Part shown: positions 45,226 through 56,338 of the stretch, in pieces
Position numbering within the stretch: the stretch's first letter is position 1
Layout of the letters: each line of letters begins with the position of its first letter
Assembly: GCA_016271365.2 (NCBI GenBank)
Contig: JADMNL010000028.1
Span: 53,090,001-53,154,000 of the forward strand
Direction: 5' to 3'
DNA from: Neoceratodus forsteri
Taxonomy: Eukaryota > Chordata > Ceratodontiformes > Ceratodontidae
Length of the DNA: 64,000 nt
The notes under the pieces: model-generated
Told to the model about the DNA's origin: nothing
Database searches by the model: none
Seen by the model: only the letters and a program-made list of their open reading frames with translations
Program-made: the position numbers and the translations under genes

Positions 45226-45784
45226 CAAACAACATGAAGTCTTGCTATATTATGACATATGCAGTGAGTCCCAACCTTCGAACTGCTCTGGAGGTGAAAG
45301 AGTTAACTTTCCATGCCAGGCATGGAACGCTGAGCTCGAGCTCGGTTGAAACTCTGTCTGTTGTTCTTCAAACTCAAACCGTCAGATTCTTTACTCTGCC
45401 TCACTGAACAGTCGCTCCGGAGATTTCTCCTTCTGCTCGGTTCATTTTGTCGGTAAAAGTATAATTTTTCTCGGTTTTCGACCGAATTTAAACCACAACC
45501 GATTGGTTCAGACTCTGTCTGTGGTATCGTGAGAACTAGATAGGTTTTACATTTAATTCTTCTGTATGGAACTTGTAAACGTTTAATCAGTTCGGTTTGA
45601 ACCAATCAGGTTGTCTTAAAATATCTTATTCTGTGATTTAGTGTGGTTACCGGTTCTTATCGGTTCTAAAGAAAACGGATTTTATTACGGTTTTTTCCAC
45701 GACCCGTGACATGGTTGGGAACAGATAAGAGGGTCTTACCTGGCGGATTGCCATAAATGGGTACGTTTGGATAGGACTGGCACT
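45226..45784 (+). promoter_or_regulatory. DIRS-3 inverted end and CGGTT-rich leader
   Basis: The inverted end (45226-45410) pairs with 50650-50860. The leader has repeated CGGTT words, such as CCGGTTCTTATCGGTTCTAA at 45650. The gag ATG is at 45785. Confidence 0.65.
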
Positions 45785-48010
45785 ATGTCTGAGAAACCCA
45801 AAAGAAAAGCCGGGCCCACTGGGTTTCAACACTGCAGTGTGTGTGGGGAAGCCTTTGCCAAGGATGATCCCTACATCACCTGTGTTTTTTTTCTGGGGTT
45901 TGGCCACCTCAATGCAGACTGCCAGATTTGTAAAAATTTTCCTGCAGCTACCCTGGAAAAAAGAGTCTGTAGGCTCAGGGAAAGGGAGGCCAAAAAGTCA
46001 GCTGAACTGGATGGCCAGCCCAGTTTGGTTCCAAACGAACCAGAGGGAGTGCCCTCTGACCAGGGCGAGACTTCTTCGGGAAAAAGGAGATCCGACTCTG
46101 AGAGGTCGGTTCCAGCAAAAAGAACTAGGAAATCAGCTGGTGTGGAGCCAAAACTTTCCTCTCCAACCACTGAAGAAATAGCCAAAGCGATTCAAATTGT
46201 CCAGTCGCTTTCCCCGGTTCCAACGTACCGGCACCATCAAGTGGCGTCGGTTAATGGATTTCCACCTGTTCAAGAGTATGATTTAGAGAATTTTATGAAC
46301 TGGAGGAGGGAAGAGGAGTATGAGGAGAGTGAACGTGGATATGAAAGTCTGGATATGCCAATTGACCCGGACATCTCCCCAGACAGACCTTCAGCAGTGT
46401 CTCCTCCTAGGCTTTCTGAGTCCCCTTCTCATTTTACTTTTTATAAGAAAGTTGCTGAAACCCTCCAGCTCCCTATGGAGGAAGCTGTGGATGACCAAGA
46501 GGAGCCTGACTATGTGGAAATGATGGATATCCCAGAGTCTAGGAGACTGTCTATTCCCTTGCATAAATCTTTTGGGAAACAGACATTTAAAATTCTAAAA
46601 ACTCCTCACACCATATCTCCTGTGGATAAAAGAATGGACAAGAGGTACACATTGTTAGGCTCTGACAAGGAGTTCCATGTTGGGGTAGTGCAGGCTGCAG
46701 CCTGTGACAAGGCAAATATTCCCATGGCAAAGAAACAGTACATGGCAGCATTCTTGGGACTTAGACAGGCAAATTATATGGCTTATGTTGCTAGATATCA
46801 GAAATCCAGATGGGACACTGTTATGGTTCTAGCAAAACAGGTCCCTGGCCAGCTTGCCAAGGAGCTGGAGCATGTGGCTGCTGATGGTATTGTGGCATCC
46901 AAGGTGCAATTCCATGCTGCAGTGGACTCAAATAATGTGTCATCAAGAGTCATGGCTACATCTGTGGCACTTCGCAGAATGGCTTGGCTCAGATGTACTA
47001 GCCTGTCACAGAATACCCAGACTAAGGCCATGGATTTTCCTGTTGTGGGTAATTCTGTGTTTGGGGAGCAGACAGAGAATTACATGAAGAAAATGGCTGA
47101 GTATAGGACCACCTATAGGAGTGCACATGCCAAAGAAAGGCAGGCCACTCCTCAAGGCAGCTTTCCAGGGGCAGGGGCAGGCCTTTTCATAGTCCTTTTT
47201 ACCAAGCCCAGGCCTCCTCTTCTGCTTATGCCCAGAGGGGGTTCTTTAGAGGGAGAGGCAGACGGGGTACAAGCAGGCCTGCTTCCACCCCTCAGCCCAA
47301 AGCCCCTGCCAAGCAGGCACCCTGATGGTGTTGCCAGGGCCGATTCTCAGCTACCTGTAGGGGGCAGACTGGCTTACTTTGTCCAGGACTGGAAGCCTCT
47401 AACATCAGACAGGTGGGTCCTGGAAGTAGTAAGCCAGGGACTGGTTCTCAGCTTCAAAAAATTTCCAAAGCTGAGAATCAGATCATTTCCACCTGCAAAT
47501 CCTTCAGAGACACTTGCCCTAGAGGCAAAGGTCTCTTCCCTCCTGGCTCTCAGAGCTGTGGAAAGGGTTCCACCCCTGCACCAGGGCAAAGGATTGTACT
47601 CCAGGTACTTCCTAACCCCAAAAAAGACAGGAGAATGGCGGCCCATCCTGGATCTCAGATACTTAAACAAGCACCTTTTAAAACCAAAATTCAAAATGGT
47701 GACTCTGGGAATTATTCTACCCTCTCTAAGGCCAGGGGACTGGTTAGCGTCCCTGGACCTCAAGGATGCCTACTTCCATATTCTCATCAGAAGCTCCCAT
47801 CGAAAGTACCTCAGGTTCGAGCTGCCCTCAGGCCATTACCAGTTCAGAGCAATGCCCTTTGGCCTCACCTCTGCTCCAAGGGTATTCACAAAATGCCTGG
47901 CAGTAGCAGTTGCTTCCCTAAGAAGGCAAAAAATTGCCATCTTCCCTTACCTGGACGACTGGTTCATAGTAGGCCAGTCCCAGACCAAGTCAAGTTACAT
48001 CTACAGATAA
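45785..48010 (+). pseudogene. DIRS-3 Gag fused in frame to reverse transcriptase
   Basis: One frame stays open for over 740 codons. Gag: MSEKPKRKAGPTGFQHC, metal-binding CSVCG...CQICKNFP (residues about 16-55), SPDRPSAVSPPRLSESPSHF (near 210) and the conserved core. Near 47155 (PQGSFPGAG) an indel relative to DIRS-2 moves the frame from gag into the overlapping pol, so the Arg/Gly-rich end is replaced by pol. RT: PILDLRYLNKHL, LASLDLKDAYFHI (about 47750), FRAMPFGLTSAPRVF and FPYLDDWFIVGQS (47940-47985), both catalytic sites intact. A 1-nt loss near 47985 ends it. The fusion is likely mutational. Confidence 0.88.
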
Positions 48011-49023
48011 CTCAGCAACTGCTCACCTCTCTAGGTTTCCTCCTGAATCTTTCAAAGTCAGTTCTAGAGCCTGTCCAGCTCCTCACCTTCATAGGCACAG
48101 AGCTGAACACACAGAAAGCCAGAGCCTTCCTTCCTTTGGACAGGGCAAGAACCCTGGCCTCTCTGGCCTCATCTTTCACCCTGCAGGTCTCTCGACCAGC
48201 AAGGCATTTTCTACAGCTCTTAGGGCACATGGCTGCTTCTACAGCAGTAGTGCAGGGGAGCAAGATTTCAGATGAGGGACATCCAGTTCCATTTGAGAGC
48301 CTTTTGGTCTCAAAGAAAAGACCCTCTAACAAAATTGATCCCAGTGACTCGAACCCTGATCCAGGCCCTGCAGTGGTGGCACGATCAGAGCAATCTGAGA
48401 CAAGGGGTTCCCTTTGTCATTCAGTCTCACTCCTTAATCCTTACTACAGATGCATCCCTCTTGGGGTGGGGAGCTCACATGGGCGACCTCGCTACCCAGG
48501 GATTGTGGCCCCTCAGGAATCTGTGCTCCACATCAATCTGTTGGAACTCAAAGAAGTTTTTCTAGCACTTCAAGTCTTTTCCAAATCTGTTCAGAACAAA
48601 GTTGTACAGGTCAGAACAGACACCACCACCACAATGTGGTACATCAACAAGCAGGGGGGCACTCGGTCTACGGCCTTGTGCACCAAAGCAATGAAGTTGT
48701 GGTCTCTGGCTTACTTTCTGAGCACCTCCCTTATGGCAGTTCACCTCCCAGGCAAGGACAATGTCCTGGCAGATGCTCTCAGCAGGATTTCCCAGGGCCA
48801 TCACGAATGGTCACTGGACCCCCTGGTCTTGGAGGTCATATTTGCCAGATGGGGCACCCCGCAGATAGATCTTTTTGCAGCCCCAGACAATCACCAACTT
48901 CCCCTTTTTTGCTGCAGGCTCCCAGTGTTGGGCTCAGTCCCTCTGGATGCCATAGTTCTCAATTGGGAAGGGAAATTTCTCTATGCTTTTTCCCCCCTTC
49001 CCCTCTCCTGTTCAAAGTGCTAG
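47986..49023 (+). pseudogene. DIRS-3 RT end, RNase H and downstream domain
   Basis: After the 47985 frameshift, QLLTSLGFLLNLSKSVLEPV continues in a second frame to about 48255. A third frame carries RDIQFHLRAFWSQRKDPLTK and LTTDASLLGWGAHMGD (RNase H motif 1). It then returns to ELKEVFLALQVFSKS, VRTDTTTTMWYINKQGGT (Asn of the usual TDNTT replaced by Thr) and HLPGKDNVLADALSRISQ. The closing RWGTPQIDLFAAPDNHQLPL is shared by all copies. It overlaps the recombinase frame by about 40 bp. Confidence 0.87.
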
Positions 49024-50263
49024 TCAAAATCAGGTCTCAACCCTGCAAGATGATCCTGATTGCTCTAGATTGAGCCGGGCAGCCCTGGTATCCACTCCTA
49101 CTGTCCTTAGCAGTCCATCTTCCCCTGTGCCTTCCCGGGAATCACAATCTGTTAACCTGTGCTCAGGGGAAGGTTTGGTTCCTGAACCTCAAATCTCTCA
49201 ATCTCAAGGCCTGGCTCTTGAAAAGTTAGAGTTTGCTGACCTACACCTCTCCCAAGGTGTAATGGATATCCTGAAGGCTTCTAGGAAACCTTCCACCAGG
49301 GCTACTTATAATTCCAAATGGAAGAGGTTCTCCATATGGTGCTCTGGAAAGCATATTCCACCAGAATCTGCTGATTTACCCACAGTCCTGGATTATATGG
49401 TCCACTTAAATACCTTGGGGCTGAGACCAGCTACCCTAAAAGTGCATCTGGCAGCTGTGTCTGCTTTTATGTCAGCAGGTAAACCCTCTTCTCTTTCAGC
49501 TCATCCTGTATTCTCCAAGTTTTTCAAGGGATTGCTTCACACCTACCATCCATTCAGTGACCCTGTCCCTGCCTGGGATCTTAATGTTTGCATCACTCGG
49601 CTTATGCAACCCCCCTTTGAACCTTTGTCTTCAGCAGAGCTTAAGTACTTAACTTGGAAGACTGTGTTTCTGGTAGCCATCACTTCTGCCAGATGCATAA
49701 GTGAATTACAAGCTTTGTCAGTGGAGCCTGATTTTATCTCCTTTCATAGAGATAAGGTGGTCCTCAGGACTAACAGGAAGTTCTTGCCTAAGGTGGTTTC
49801 AGATTTCTACCTTAATCAATCTACTTCTCTTCCAGTGTACTTCACTGACCATTCCTCCTCTGGCGAGAGGAGGTTACACAGCTTAGATGTGAAGAGAGCC
49901 CTTAGTTACTACATAGAGCGTACCAAGGGTCACAGGTTTGACTCCCTCCAACTGTTCCTCACTTATGGTGAGGTTGGTAAAGGGAAACCTGCCACTAAAA
50001 GATCCACTGCCAGGTGGATTGTCTCTTGTATCCAATTTTGTTATGAAAAACTGGGTAAGGTTCCCCTCCTCAGGCCTGAGGGCTCACTCTACCAGAGGTA
50101 CAGCTGCTTCCCTGGCTGCTGCCAGGGACATCCCTATTCTAGAGATATGTCAAGCAGCTACCTGGAAAACAGTTCACACTATTACAAACATTACTCCCTG
50201 GACATCCAGGCTAGGAGTGATGCTCGCGTTTTAGTACTGCTGGCTTCAGAGCCTATTTCCTAA
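48983..50263 (+). pseudogene. DIRS-3 tyrosine recombinase
   Basis: The frame is open for 426 codons: LSQGVMDILKASRKPST and YNSKWKRFSIWCSGK (core binding), TVLDYMVHLNTLGLRPATL, TSARCISELQALSVE (first Arg) and SLDVKRALSYYIERTKGH. At about 50065 an extra base shifts the frame; RAHSTRGTAASLAAARD (HxxR) reads only in the neighbouring frame. A missing base near 50187 restores the first frame just before KHYSLDIQARSDAR, which holds the Tyr. Thus the two indels compensate except for about 40 catalytic residues. Confidence 0.9.
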
Positions 50264-50307
50264 GTAGGTTCTGTCCCTCCTTCATGGAGGTACTGCTTTG
50301 TAGTCTG

Positions 50308-50860
50308 TATATGTCATAATATAGCAAGACTTCATGTTGTTTGAAGAAAAAATTACTCACCTTAGTAATGTTGTTTCTTCTAATGGAGTCTTGCTATATT
50401 ATGACCCCCCCGTCTGCCCCTCTCAGAACCTCTGTTTTTGGCATGTGGGTGGGCAGTGCAGTGTTGGCACTTAGTAGGTGCCCACCTTGTTGTTTTTCGA
50501 CCCTCCTTTCTTGGGGTGACTTGGTGTTGTGTTTTTTTCATTTTTTGGGTCTCCTGACTTGAGTCTTTGTTTTGGGACCAAAAAATGTGTTCTTCTGTTA
50601 GGTAGCCAGTTGGCTAGTGTAGGTTTACAGCTTCCATACAGGACCTCAGTGAGTTTAGCTCATAAAGATCTGACAGTTTGAGTTTGAAGAACAACAGACA
50701 GAGTTTCAACCGAGCTCGAGCTCAGCATTCCATGCCTGGCATGGAAAGTTAACACTTTCACCTCAGGAGCAGTTTGAAGGTTGGGACTCACTGCATATGT
50801 CATAATATAGCAAGACTCCATTAGAAGAAACAACATTACTAAGGTGAGTAATTTTTTCTT
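50308..50860 (+). repeat. DIRS-3 internal complementary region and right inverted end
   Basis: 50308-50405 joins the inverses of both ends (AGCAAGACTTCATGTTGTTT then ATTACTCACCTTAGTAATG). 50640-50860 is the inverse of the left end. Confidence 0.88.
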
Positions 50861-51067
50861 ATGGTTCATCCACAGTTCGAATTCTACACCCCACAAATAA
50901 AAGCGGAGGGCTTCTATGGCCAATCTAATAGCCAGGCACTCCTTTTCAATAGTGGAGTAGCTAGTTTCCCTGTCATGGAGCTTCCTACTTATATAAATGA
51001 TTGGGTGTTCTTCCCCTTCAGTCATTTGAGTTTGAACAGCTGCTATGCCACAACTGGAGGCATCCAC
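50861..51067 (-). pseudogene. Gmr1 RNase H, N-terminal part
   Basis: Minus strand: MDASSCGIAAVQTQ (first catalytic Asp), HPIIYISRKLHDRETSYSTI, EKECLAIRLAIEALRFYLWG (Glu) and FELWMNH, where DIRS-3 is inserted. It is directly downstream of the RT, with a frame change between. Confidence 0.87.
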
Positions 51068-52200
51068 CTACACAATGAAAGGCTTTGTAAAGTCTGGTGT
51101 CCATAGAACGGGGATGAGCATAGGGCTGCTTTAGGGCTCTGAAAGGCATCCTCACATTCTGGGGACCAGATAACTTTGTCCAGCTTATTCTTTCGGGTCA
51201 TATTTGTTAAAGGTCCAGCCACTGCAGCAAAATTCTCAATAAATCTATGATAATAGCCAGCCAGACCCAAAAATGAACGTTCATCTCTTTTTGTTTTTGG
51301 TCTGGGGCTATTTGCTACAGCATCTACCTTTCCAATGTCTGGTTTAAGGAAACCTTTACCAATTTGGAACCCCAAATACTTGGTCTCTTCCATCACTAAA
51401 GAGCATTTGGAGTGGTTAATCATGAGCCCAGCAACAGCAATTGCAGACAATACTGAGGTGAGATGTTTTTTATGCTCCTCCCATGTGGGACTAAAAATCA
51501 CATCATCATCCAGATATGCGGCACTATATTTAACATGGCGAGTCAAAATTTGTTCCATGGTCCTCTGAAATGTAACAGGAGCTCCATGGAGTCCAAAGGG
51601 CATCACAGTAAACTGAAAAAGGCCAAAGGGGGTACCGGAGGCAGTTTTCTCTTTAGCCTCTGGATCTAAAGGGATTTGCCAGTACCCTTTCATTAAATCC
51701 AGGGTACTGAGATACCGGGCATTCCCTAGATGATCCAGAATGCAGTTGATTCGGAGCATAGGATAACTGTCGAATTTTGATAAGTTGTTTAGTCACCTGA
51801 AATCAAGACGAATGCGTACACCCCCTCCTTTTTCCCCAAACACCACCATTGGGAAACTCCACTCACTATGTGATGGTTCAATGATCCCAAGAGCCTGCAT
51901 TTTCTGTACTTCCTGGTTAACATCTTCCCGAACCCTTTCAGGAAGCTGGTAGGGCTTTTGTCTAATGGGTTGGGATTGGGTAACTATAATGTGGTATTCT
52001 GCCTTTTGTGCCCTCCCAGGAGTTCCTGTGAAAGTCTCCCTAAAAGCATTTAGGATAGCCTATAGCTCTGCTTTCTGGCTGGGTGATAATTCAGGGTTTA
52101 TTTTCACATCAGCTATCTCTCTCACACCCTTCAAATGCTAGTAAGCTACATGCAGTTCACTTTCAGGGAGCTCTGGGTGCACAGCATAGGTAACAGAACC
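51043..52200 (-). pseudogene. Gmr1 reverse transcriptase
   Basis: On the minus strand, the region 52000-51800 carries the RT N-terminus (RQKPYQLPERVREDVNQEVQ, then IEPSHSEWSFPMV) with stops. From 51759: LSTLDLMKGYWQIPLDPEAK (catalytic Asp), FQFTVMPFGLHGAPVTFQRT, AAYLDDDVIFSPTW (YLDD catalytic pair) and FLGLAGYYHRFIENFA (thumb/connection). It lies downstream of the integrase. Catalytic residues are intact; a stop lies near 51797. Confidence 0.9.
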
Positions 52201-53370
52201 TACACGTTTGGTAACCAGATAAGGACCTTGTCACTTCATATATAATTTGATATCTGATGAGGGCAACAGTAACAATACCGTATCCCCTACCTCAAACTCT
52301 TTAAACCTGGTGCCTTTATCATACTGCTCTTTTTGTATGTCCTACCAGTCTTGATTAATTTGATGAGCTTGTTGTACAAATTTGTTTAGCTTCTGCCTTA
52401 ACTGATGCCAATATTCTACAACGTTGCTGATTTCTACTTTACCTTCTTCCCATTCTTCCTTTATGACATCTAAAGGACCTCTAAGTTTTTGCCCATAGAG
52501 CAGTTCAAAAGGCGAACAGCCTGTAGCGACCTGTGGCACCTCTCTATATGCGAACATAACATAGGGCAAATAGGTGTCCCACTTAGAGCCCTCTTCCTGC
52601 ACGAATTTCTGCGGCATTTTTTTCATGGTCTGGTTGATGCACCCAACCAATCCGTCAGTTTGCAGATGGTAAGGTGTGGTGTAAATGGCTTCAATACCAA
52701 GGATTTGGTATAGGCACTTCAGTAAGATAGAAAAAAAATTGCTGCCTCTGTCCATGAGGATTTCTCATGGGATACCCATTCTGCTGAATATTTTCCCTAA
52801 CTCTTCAGCAATTCTGGGGGCTGTAGCAGTTCAGAGAGGGATAGCTTCTGGATATTTTGTGGCATAGTCACAGACTACTAAAATAAAGTGATTACCTTTG
52901 GAACTTCTGAGTAAGGGCCCAACAATATCCATAGCTGTCCTCTCAAAAGGTACAGTGAACGAAGGCATAGGTTGCAGTGGTACCATGTCCTTGCATCCTA
53001 TTTTGGCTACCCGCTGGCATTCACAGCAACTTTTACAATATTCTGCCACATCTTCGTGGATGCCAGGCCAAAACAATCAGAGCAATCGACTAATGGTATG
53101 ATCCCTCCCTAGGTATCCAGCCAGGGGGATATCATGAGAAATTTCTAATAACTTCTACCTATATTGTAGTGGTACCAGTAATTGTTCTACCTTTTCCCCT
53201 GTACGGGGGTTAGTACACACCCTATATAGTAGGTTATTGTACATTTTAACTTCAGCTGCAGCTGACCCAGTTGACACTCCCACCTGTGAATAAAGTAGTT
53301 TCAAGGTTAAATCATTTCTTTGCAAACTCTTAAATTCCCCAGTCCCATTCTTTAACACAATATCCACAGG
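52201..53370 (-). pseudogene. Gmr1 integrase, located upstream of RT
   Basis: Minus strand order: LLYRVCTNPRTGEKVEQLLV and a zinc-binding HHCC region near 53150-53020 (GYLG where GHLG is usual, then CKSCCECQR, with one stop near 53077). Core: ERTAMDIVGPLLRSSKG (first Asp), MDRGSNFFSILLKCLYQILG (second Asp, 52755), TPYHLQTDGLVGCINQTMKK, where the usual catalytic Glu (LVERFNQ) is Gly. A GPY/F-like module (GPYLVTKRVGSVTYAV, near 52230-52180) follows. Integrase inserts the cDNA. The Glu to Gly change would inactivate it. Confidence 0.88.
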
Positions 53371-53389
53371 TATACTAGGTACCCCAACA

Positions 53390-53900
53390 ATTGCAATGTC
53401 CTTAATGTTGACATATGTCCAGGACTACTTCTCTTTTCTTTTTTGTGCCCAGGGCTTCCTTGTTTTCCCAACATGGCTGAAAAAGTCCTGCTCAAATGGA
53501 AATAACAGTTCCCAGTTATTTGCTTTTGCTTCTTGTGCCCTTCTAGAAACTGCACATATGTTCTTTGTAAGCAAGGTTTCAAATTGAGGGTGGTCATGGC
53601 CAATGATAACAGGAACTGGAAGCTGTCGTAGCACCCCAACTTGCAGTGACTGGGCCTGTCTATTTAACTTTAGCACACTTTCTGGAAGAGGGTAGTGGTG
53701 GGTGTCACCATGAACACAAGTGACCCCGGTAGTAGGACCTCCTGATACTGGCCTACTATCCATCATGTTTGCATGCACCAAAGTCTGCTTGCTCCCAGAA
53801 TCAAGGAGCCCGGTGATTAGTTTCTCCCCAATCTGAACTGGTATTAGATAGTATCCCCAGTTACCCAGAGCGAGATGGGATTGTTCGGGTTTCTTTTTAG
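53390..53900 (-). pseudogene. Gmr1 aspartic protease region
   Basis: This minus-strand stretch between Gag and integrase should hold the protease. Near 53810 it reads KLITGLLDSGSKQTLVH (active-site-like DSGS where D-S/T-G is expected), then TCVHGDTHHYPLPE and PVIIGHDHPQFETLL, the G-H-D flap/dimer motif. Frames change near 53800 and 53420. It would cleave the Gag-Pol precursor. Confidence 0.75.
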
Positions 53901-54900
53901 GACAGAATCTGGCTATATGACCTTCCCATTACATTCTCTTCATACAATGTCTGGGTTATAACCCCTGTTAAATCTGTTGGATGTACTATTTCTAGTTCCA
54001 GAATCAGTACTAAGATGCCCAGAAGTATTAGAAGTAGCTCTTACCGGGATTGGTGCATGTGGCAGTTGTTGTGGTCCCTTTTGCTGATGGGGTTTTGTCG
54101 TCAAATAATCCTCTGCTAATCTGATTGCTATGTCAGAGGCCTCAGGGCAATGTTCATTTACCCATAATTGCACATCCTGAGGCAGCACTCTGATAAACTG
54201 TTCCAATATAATCGACTCCAGGATTTGTTCTACAGTTCTTGTGGCAGGTTGTAGCCATTTAATACAGAGGTCTTTTAACTGTGTATAGGCATCGTGAGGA
54301 GAGTCTGCTGTTTGAAACCTATAAGACTGAAATCTCTGCCGATAAGTTTCAGTACTTATGTCATACCACTTTAGAACAGCTGCTTTGACCACGTCATAAT
54401 TAATGGCTTGGGCTACTTCTACATGACTGTAAGCAAGTTATGAATTCCCAGTTAAGTAGGCGGCTAATCATGCCACCCACTGATCCCTTGGCCAGGCACA
54501 TGCTGCTGCAACCCGCTCAAATGTCATTGAGTAAGCCACAATGTCATCAGTCTCTGATAATTTTACCATCTTAATGTCTTTTTGGCCTCCTCCAGGAGGT
54601 GCTGGAGGTCTGGCTGTACCTAGGGCTTGGATAGCCCATAGTGTATCTGTCAGTTGGGCTTCACTATCCCTTTGGTCAATCTCTCTTTGTTTTTCTAGTT
54701 CGATTTGTCAAATGTATAGCCACCTCAACAACTCACTGGACTCCATAGGTAGCTGTTCTTCAGGCTCTCCCACAGTAGCCTGTGCCTGCTACTCCTTCCT
54801 GTCACCTTCCTTCTTCAGACTCGGTACCTTTTCCTCTTTCCTTCTCACAACTGGGTCCAGACCAGCAACCAGAGGTATTTGGAATTTTTCAGTCATGGAC
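53901..54900 (-). pseudogene. Gmr1 Gag with SCAN-like domain
   Basis: On the minus strand, 54392-53940 is open: TYRQRFQSYRFQTADSPHDA, YTQLKDLCIKWLQPATRTVE, QILESIILEQFIRVLPQDVQ and WVNEHCPEASDIAIRLAEDY. This is the signature of a SCAN domain (R..L.DLC..WL.P..R...QILE...LEQF...LP..VQ.WV..H.P). Literature proposes that vertebrate SCAN domains derive from Gmr1-like Gag. A Cys-containing tail near 53930-53920 (CMKRM, close to GHIARFCPK) suggests a zinc knuckle. The N-terminus near 54880-54400 is open only in pieces. It forms the particle and binds RNA. Confidence 0.85.
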
Positions 54901-54999
54901 CTCATGGCACCACCACGTATCGGGACAACTGCTGTCTTGTCCTGCTGCGTTAAGGATCCAGTAGCAGTCCACCAGGACCAAGGTCAGACCCACCAGTCA

Positions 55000-55018
55000 C
55001 ATCCCACCACTGCCACCA
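55000..55018 (-). promoter_or_regulatory. Putative primer binding site of the Gmr1 element
   Basis: Directly after the 5' LTR (minus strand) lies TGGTGGCAGTGGTGGGATG, starting with the TGG that pairs with a tRNA CCA end. It resembles the complement of vertebrate initiator tRNA-Met only partly. Confidence 0.5.
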
Positions 55019-56338
55019 TGCACCACAGGCTGTGGCTAGAAGATGGACTAACAGGCAGTGTAAAGTTAAAAAAATAACTTTTATTCTTTACAGCAAAGCA
55101 ATATCAACAGAATGAGAACTGAAGCAACAAAATAAAAGGAGGAATTAAATCACTGAAAAATATAACTTCTTCCATCCAGGAGTAAATGACAATAAAATTG
55201 CATTAGCACATCACAGCTAGAAGAACCTAGCTGTTCTAGGTGTTCTTCCTTCAACACCCTGCTACGATCTGAACTGACCTGAATCTAGAACAGGTATTCC
55301 TTTATGCAGGTAACAGAACATGTGACCACCATAGTTCCGCCCACATCTTCTCAGAGCAGAGACATACTCACAATACATAGAATAATTACATTGCATAATT
55401 TTATTCAGACATGTTTTTTATGTATGAACGTGTACACATCTTTAAAATCATTGTTTAAGGCTTCAATGCAGTTTATAGCAGGCAATGACCTCCAAAACAC
55501 TGCCCCCAACTGAAGTGCAACATAAAATAGTTGGAACAGCGGCCGGTGCTATAGATGCATTCTGTGGTGGAAGTGCAAGGAGGGCGTCTGGCTGCAAAAG
55601 GAGACTCAAGAATTCCTGCTTTACCCAACAGCTGTAAGCAGGTAAAGTAAACCTCTTCTCCAAAATTATAGCCTGTTCTATCTGCAGGGATAACTTCGAT
55701 AGGACTCTATTACAAAAGAGAACTGCAGCCTAATATCTAATTTGCAGAGCAAGACTGCAGGTTTTCACGAATGTGCGCATAGCCATGGCTGTAGAGAGCA
55801 GGAAACCGGGAATGCAGCCTGAGAAGCCGCACCACCGAGCAGAAAAGCTTTGAACTACAGTCGCTTTCTCCTGGTGGCAGCTACTTGCTGCTTCCCATAC
55901 AATGCTACACTGCTAACGAATTAATTTTCAACGGACTTTTACTACTCAGCAAACCGTTGTTTCATTTCCTGAATAAAAAAACGAAAACACATCCTGCCTC
56001 AATATTATCCTAGAAATGAGGTTTGGGTCAGTATTTTATTTTAACGATGAGACTGGATATTGGGTTCTAGTGGGAATAGTGTTTTAACTAGTGGGATTAG
56101 TGTTTTAGCAAGGCATTACCAGGGCTGCAAAACATGGAACAAAAGACAAGGCAAACAGATGAACAAACAAAGTGGGTGGCCAGCCCAACAAACGTGACAG
56201 TTAACCTGAATACAGCAAAATACATATATCACACAAGACATTCACAGTGTCGGTAATACCTAGGTTGCCAACACTAAGAGACAAGCGCAAGAGGACATCG
56301 TAAACAAAACAAATAAGGGGGCAGGCCACCCTCTCACA
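55019..56338 (-). repeat. Gmr1 element 5' LTR
   Basis: On plus it runs from TGCACCACAGGCTGTGGC to ...CACCCTCTCACA. It matches the 3' LTR along its length with scattered changes. It should carry the promoter for the minus-strand transcript; no clear TATA box is assigned. Confidence 0.92.

Larger units (their letters stand above)
45226..50860 (+). mobile_element. DIRS-type retrotransposon, copy 3 (DIRS-3), nested in Gmr1
   Basis: It starts CAAACAACATGAAGTCTTGC and ends GTGAGTAATTTTTTCTT. Order on plus: inverted end, CGGTT-rich leader, gag joined to RT (45785-48010), RNase H (to 49023), recombinase (48983-50263), internal complementary region (50308-50405) and inverted end (50640-50860). The Gmr1 RNase H reading continues across the insertion with no duplication and only a shared TT. 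At 5635 bp it is the least damaged DIRS here, with few frameshifts. Confidence 0.93.
43526..56338 (-). mobile_element. Gmr1-type Ty3/gypsy LTR retrotransposon with SCAN-like Gag
   Basis: The LTRs are 43526-44853 and 55019-56338 (1328 and 1320 bp). They read TG...CA in either orientation and are flanked by 5-bp repeats (GCCAC, ACCAC). The PLE left arm holds the empty site near 29217-29226. Minus-strand order: 5' LTR, PBS, Gag, protease, integrase, RT, RNase H, 3' LTR. Integrase before RT is the copia-like order reported for the Gmr1 group of deuterostome Ty3/gypsy elements. DIRS-3 (45226-50860) is inserted in RNase H. Without it the element is about 7.2 kb. Coding is broken by stops. Confidence 0.88.

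Noticed and set aside
53940..54392. Host SCAN-domain gene
   Set aside because: It lies between a primer binding site and a protease in an LTR element, in the Gag position, and no zinc-finger exons follow.
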